A stretch of DNA of 64,000 nt, taken from NCBI GenBank assembly GCA_004359425.1, contig PTEU01000001.1:438929-502928 (forward strand), written 5' to 3'. Position 1 is the first letter of the stretch. Every line of letters starts with the position of its first letter. The stretch comes from Ideonella sp. MAG2 (GTDB lineage: Bacteria; Pseudomonadota; Gammaproteobacteria; Burkholderiales; Burkholderiaceae_C). Positions 61,277 to 64,000 of this stretch are shown piece by piece. The notes under the pieces were generated by a model. It did no database searches, was not told the origin of the DNA, and saw only the letters and a program-made list of their open reading frames with translations. The translations under genes were made by a program, and so were the position numbers.

Positions 61277-62919
61277 GCTGTCACCTCTTTTTGTGTCGCG
61301 GTATTGCTCATGGGCAGGTAGTCCCACAGCTCTAGAAGCATGAGCCAAGCGTTGAGGTGGGCATGCTGAGGATGGCTGCCGTCAGCCTCAACGGGTTGCT
61401 GCCCAAGGGACTGCGGTTGCAAGGCTTTCCAGAGTGGGGGCCAAGCCAGTTTGCATTGGCTGTCTAGCTGCTCGTGGAGGCTCTTATAGCGCCGCTCCAA
61501 CAAGCCCGGAGCTGAGCTTGGATCAACCCATGCCACCAAGTCCGCCAACACCTTGTAAAGACCAGAGCGGGGCAGATGCGGCAGCACCTTGGGGGCCGCC
61601 GCTAGCAGGTCTTCCAAGCGTTTAGGGTTGAGGGCCATGTCCCGCCAGTGGACGGTGTGCAAGCCTCGGCGCTGCCAGTAGCGGTCCAGGTCTTGGCCCG
61701 CATGGTCAAAGCTTTCCAAGACGATGCAGTTCAGGCTGTCGTGGTGCTTATACACCCCTTGTTTGCCTTGTTCGGCCAAGGATTTGACCAATTCTTGCAA
61801 GGGCTCAATGGGGCTATTGCGATGCGCAAACACCAAGCTCACTGCATGGCTGGGTTGGCAGGGTGTGGGCAGGTCATCCGGTGGCGGCACTCCGTCTGGC
61901 AAGCGGGGCCGACAGTGCTCAAAAAAACACTGTGCTGCCTGCAAACCCAGGGCCGCGGGCAGCACCAGCAAGAACTCGTCGCCGCCCCACATCAGCACCT
62001 CGATTTGCAATGCCGTGCCACCACTGGCGTCTCGGCGCTGGCGCACCAAGTCCAATAGTTTTGCTAAGAATTGCTTGCGTGCGCCTTGAAGCGCGTTGTC
62101 CCACCTGCGCAGTTGCTCAGGCGTTTGGCAGGCTTGGGCAATCTTGCCAAAGCTATTGCCGTCCGCGTAGAGCAAGGCCATCTTGCCGTCAAGGCGCTTG
62201 TTGCCGTCCTTGGTCAAGCTCTCCAGGTCGTTGGAGAATCGCTCCAAAAGGTCTCGAACAGGCGGGGCATCATCAACAGCATCGTCTGCCGCTGAAAAAT
62301 CTTGGCTCAGCAAATGCTTGAACAGCTTTTGCCTCCACACACGGCCCTCCAGGCGGCGCACGGCCACGGGCCAACTGACGGGTGTGTCGGGTTCGTCACG
62401 GCTCTTGCCTTTGAGGGCCATGACTGCGGGGCGAACTTGGTCCAACTGGCACACCACCTGATGCGGCTGGCGTTTGCCCACCATGCGGGGGTGTTGCGCC
62501 TGAAGTGCGCTCAACATCGCGGTGGACGGGGGCTCGCTCCAATGAACCGTCAGACTACAGGCTTGACGCCTTCTCACTTCAGCCTGTAACTGTGCCGTCA
62601 ACTCGCTGAATCGTTCGGTGACATGGGGCAGGTCGTCAGTCCCCACCACCTCCACTTGCAGCAGGTTGTGATACGGCGACGCCAAAACGTCCGCAGCGAT
62701 TTGCTTGGCACGTTTGAGATCTGCCAGGGACTTGGCCTCAAACAGGCCTTTGGAGGCGCCGGTACTGATGGCGCTTGCAAGGCCATTCAACTTGGCCGCC
62801 ACTTGATGCACCATGTCCAGCAGCATCTGACTGGCCGCCCGGCGCGTGGCCAAGTCTTGGGTGTCGTCGATCACCTGTGATAGGTTGATGGCTTCGATGT
62901 AGAGCAGATGCATGGTCAT
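61273..62919 (-). CDS. cas10: Cas10-like large subunit with GGDEF motif, no HD domain
   Basis: 548 residues from ATG 62919. The polymerase/cyclase-type Palm core has MALLYADGNSFGKI (about 248-260) and MWGGDEFLLVLPAAL (about 310-324). Canonical Cas10 has GGDD; here the second acidic residue is Glu, giving a GGDEF motif. No HD nuclease motif is seen in the N-terminal 240 residues. So it probably synthesises a nucleotide second messenger rather than cutting DNA. The C-terminal helical domain D is present. ATGA overlaps link it to genes on both sides. Confidence 0.85.
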   Translation of the reverse strand: MTMHLLYIEAINLSQVIDDTQDLATRRAASQMLLDMVHQVAAKLNGLASAISTGASKGLFEAKSLADLKRAKQIAADVLASPYHNLLQVEVVGTDDLPHVTERFSELTAQLQAEVRRRQACSLTVHWSEPPSTAMLSALQAQHPRMVGKRQPHQVVCQLDQVRPAVMALKGKSRDEPDTPVSWPVAVRRLEGRVWRQKLFKHLLSQDFSAADDAVDDAPPVRDLLERFSNDLESLTKDGNKRLDGKMALLYADGNSFGKIAQACQTPEQLRRWDNALQGARKQFLAKLLDLVRQRRDASGGTALQIEVLMWGGDEFLLVLPAALGLQAAQCFFEHCRPRLPDGVPPPDDLPTPCQPSHAVSLVFAHRNSPIEPLQELVKSLAEQGKQGVYKHHDSLNCIVLESFDHAGQDLDRYWQRRGLHTVHWRDMALNPKRLEDLLAAAPKVLPHLPRSGLYKVLADLVAWVDPSSAPGLLERRYKSLHEQLDSQCKLAWPPLWKALQPQSLGQQPVEADGSHPQHAHLNAWLMLLELWDYLPMSNTATQKEVTA

Positions 62920-64000
62920 GAATTTCCACCCTTTGAACGGCGTCGCGCAATGGCTCGGACTTTGACGCTTGACCACCAAACAGCAAAGGCAGTCACCACA
63001 ACACCAAACGGCACGTACGCCCACAAGACATGCTTCAAGCGCTGGTCATCAACCACGCAGTCCCAGCAGACGCCTTTGCCTTCCTCGACTTCCAACCAAA
63101 GGCTGAAGGGCTTGTCCACCGGAAATGCACCGCCACCTAGAGCCAAGGCCAAGCCGATGAACGCCAAAAGAAGACCCCAAACGGTTAGCCGCTTCACCAA
63201 GATGGTTTGCTGTCTGGCCTCTTCTGCCAAGACCAGCTGATAGGCCATTTCAGCTTCGTTCTTGACCGCCGCGTACAGGCTTGGCAAACCCAGCAGCCCG
63301 CTCCACTGCTGACCAACTTCTTGGCCTTGAATTTGGTTGGTAAAACCGTCAAACCAATGGCGGTGGGTAAACGCCAAGAGCTCGCGTTGAATATTGCGGA
63401 TCTCGCCGCCGTAGTCGGCGTCGTTGGCCTTTTCTCCATCCACCAGCATGACACTGGCCAGAGCCAATCGGCGCGAAAAATTCAGCAATGCAGCCTTGTT
63501 GTACTGCAGGAGTAGGCCCATCCAAGCGTAGTGGCCGCTGAAGTGGCGTTTGGCCACGAATTTGAAAAAGGCGTCTTCTTCAGCCCCCACCATGGTGAAG
63601 GCATAGCCGGCATTCAGGATGCGGCTGGTTTTGTAGAGGGCGGAGGGGTCGTAAAACCGGTCGTAACAATGCTTTTGCTCGAAGTCTGCCAGAAAGGCCT
63701 GGCTGTACGGCAGCACGTTTTGCGCGCCTCGATAGTCAGCCAAGGCCAAGCGCACCCAGTCTGCACGGCTGATGAGCGTGGGGTCTGCCACGCGCACGTA
63801 GGCCATGTAGGGCATGCGCTCGTCTTCGATCTGCTCCGTGCCATTGGCCAAGGCAGCGCCGAGCAGTGATTGCCAATGGGGCAACAGCGGCGTCTTGCGC
63901 GCCTTGATGTCTGCAAACGCGGCCCGCTTTTGCTGCGCCAGTTGGGCCATGTCCACCTGCAATGCGGTGGGTTGCGAATCGTCATTGCTCCAACAAGCGG
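62916..64000 (-). CDS. Two-TM membrane protein upstream of cas10 (5' end beyond window)
   Basis: A frame open to the window edge; the first Met-type codons are TTG 63962 and ATG 63950, but in-frame coding continues upstream (SNDDSQPTA...), so it may be partial. A long soluble region (about 260 residues) is rich in aromatic and charged residues (HYAWMGLLLQYNKAALLNF, FTHRHWFDGFTNQIQG). TM1 VWGLLLAFIGLALALGGG and TM2 WAYVPFGVVVTAFAVWW flank a 40-residue loop with CWDC. No family recognised. Its four-base overlap with cas10 suggests a membrane effector. Confidence 0.7.
   Translation of the reverse strand, partial: ACWSNDDSQPTALQVDMAQLAQQKRAAFADIKARKTPLLPHWQSLLGAALANGTEQIEDERMPYMAYVRVADPTLISRADWVRLALADYRGAQNVLPYSQAFLADFEQKHCYDRFYDPSALYKTSRILNAGYAFTMVGAEEDAFFKFVAKRHFSGHYAWMGLLLQYNKAALLNFSRRLALASVMLVDGEKANDADYGGEIRNIQRELLAFTHRHWFDGFTNQIQGQEVGQQWSGLLGLPSLYAAVKNEAEMAYQLVLAEEARQQTILVKRLTVWGLLLAFIGLALALGGGAFPVDKPFSLWLEVEEGKGVCWDCVVDDQRLKHVLWAYVPFGVVVTAFAVWWSSVKVRAIARRRSKGGNS

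Noticed and set aside
62916-64000. CorA-type effector of a SAM-AMP signalling system
   Set aside because: There is no GMN motif and the loop between the two TM helices is about 40 residues; CorA has a short loop.

Overview
The window is high-GC DNA, almost certainly from a betaproteobacterium of the order Burkholderiales (Comamonadaceae-like). The evidence is gene content and order: ybeY-phoH, ahcY with an S-adenosylhomocysteine (SAH) riboswitch, a dat-DUF493-lipB-lipA order, DUF1840 and DUF2917 proteins, a divergent hemB/hemJ pair, and a non-zinc-type HemB. I could not place it to genus. No rRNA or tRNA gene was seen.

Bases 1-18100 are core genome: a partial cca, a GNAT acetyltransferase, a broken NDUFA9-like gene, a lytic transglycosylase, a GST, a LysR regulator, 5-formyl-THF cyclo-ligase, a two-component pair, the SAH/methyl cycle set ahcY-tlyA-metF under an SAH riboswitch, a Tat-exported PhoX phosphatase behind a three-half-site Pho box, ybeY-phoH and ruvA.

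Bases 18130-33340, lying between ruvA and ruvB, are a contiguous leftward block of about 15 genes that looks like a copper-acquisition locus. It has three TonB-dependent receptors, two PCu(A)C-type proteins (one without metal ligands), YcnI, a copper-uptake-associated protein, an MbnP/MbnH pair, an outer-membrane beta-barrel protein, a Tat-exported DJ-1/PfpI (isocyanide-hydratase-like) protein, a Crp-family regulator and two DUF2946 genes. Each DUF2946 gene heads what looks like a separate transcription unit.

Bases 33400-50340 return to housekeeping: ruvB, a thioredoxin, SoxR with a clear SoxR box driving a VOC protein, a sterol-desaturase-like enzyme, an MCP, HD-GYP, CorA, hemB/hemJ with a candidate small RNA between them, DacC, a D-amino-acid-transaminase-like protein, DUF493, a Sel1-repeat protein, and a lipB'-'lipA deletion remnant. 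Several genes (ruvA, ruvB, hemJ, a ferredoxin, lipB, both DUF2946 genes) have a TANAAT-like -10 box 6-7 nt before the start codon, so they are probably leaderless.

Bases 50340-64000 are accessory. A protein with possible distant resemblance to Tn7 TnsE follows a short tandem repeat. Then comes a type III CRISPR-Cas locus read leftward: a two-TM membrane protein (open at the window edge), a Cas10-like protein with GGDEF in place of GGDD and no HD domain, a two-module RAMP protein, a 1142-residue three-module RAMP protein ending in a TIGR03986-like domain, a secreted protein, cas2, a reverse transcriptase-Cas1 fusion split by one in-frame TAA at the Cas1 domain boundary, a second cas2, and two 30-nt direct repeats that may be a minimal array. 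This locus is the most unusual part of the window; the copper block is second.
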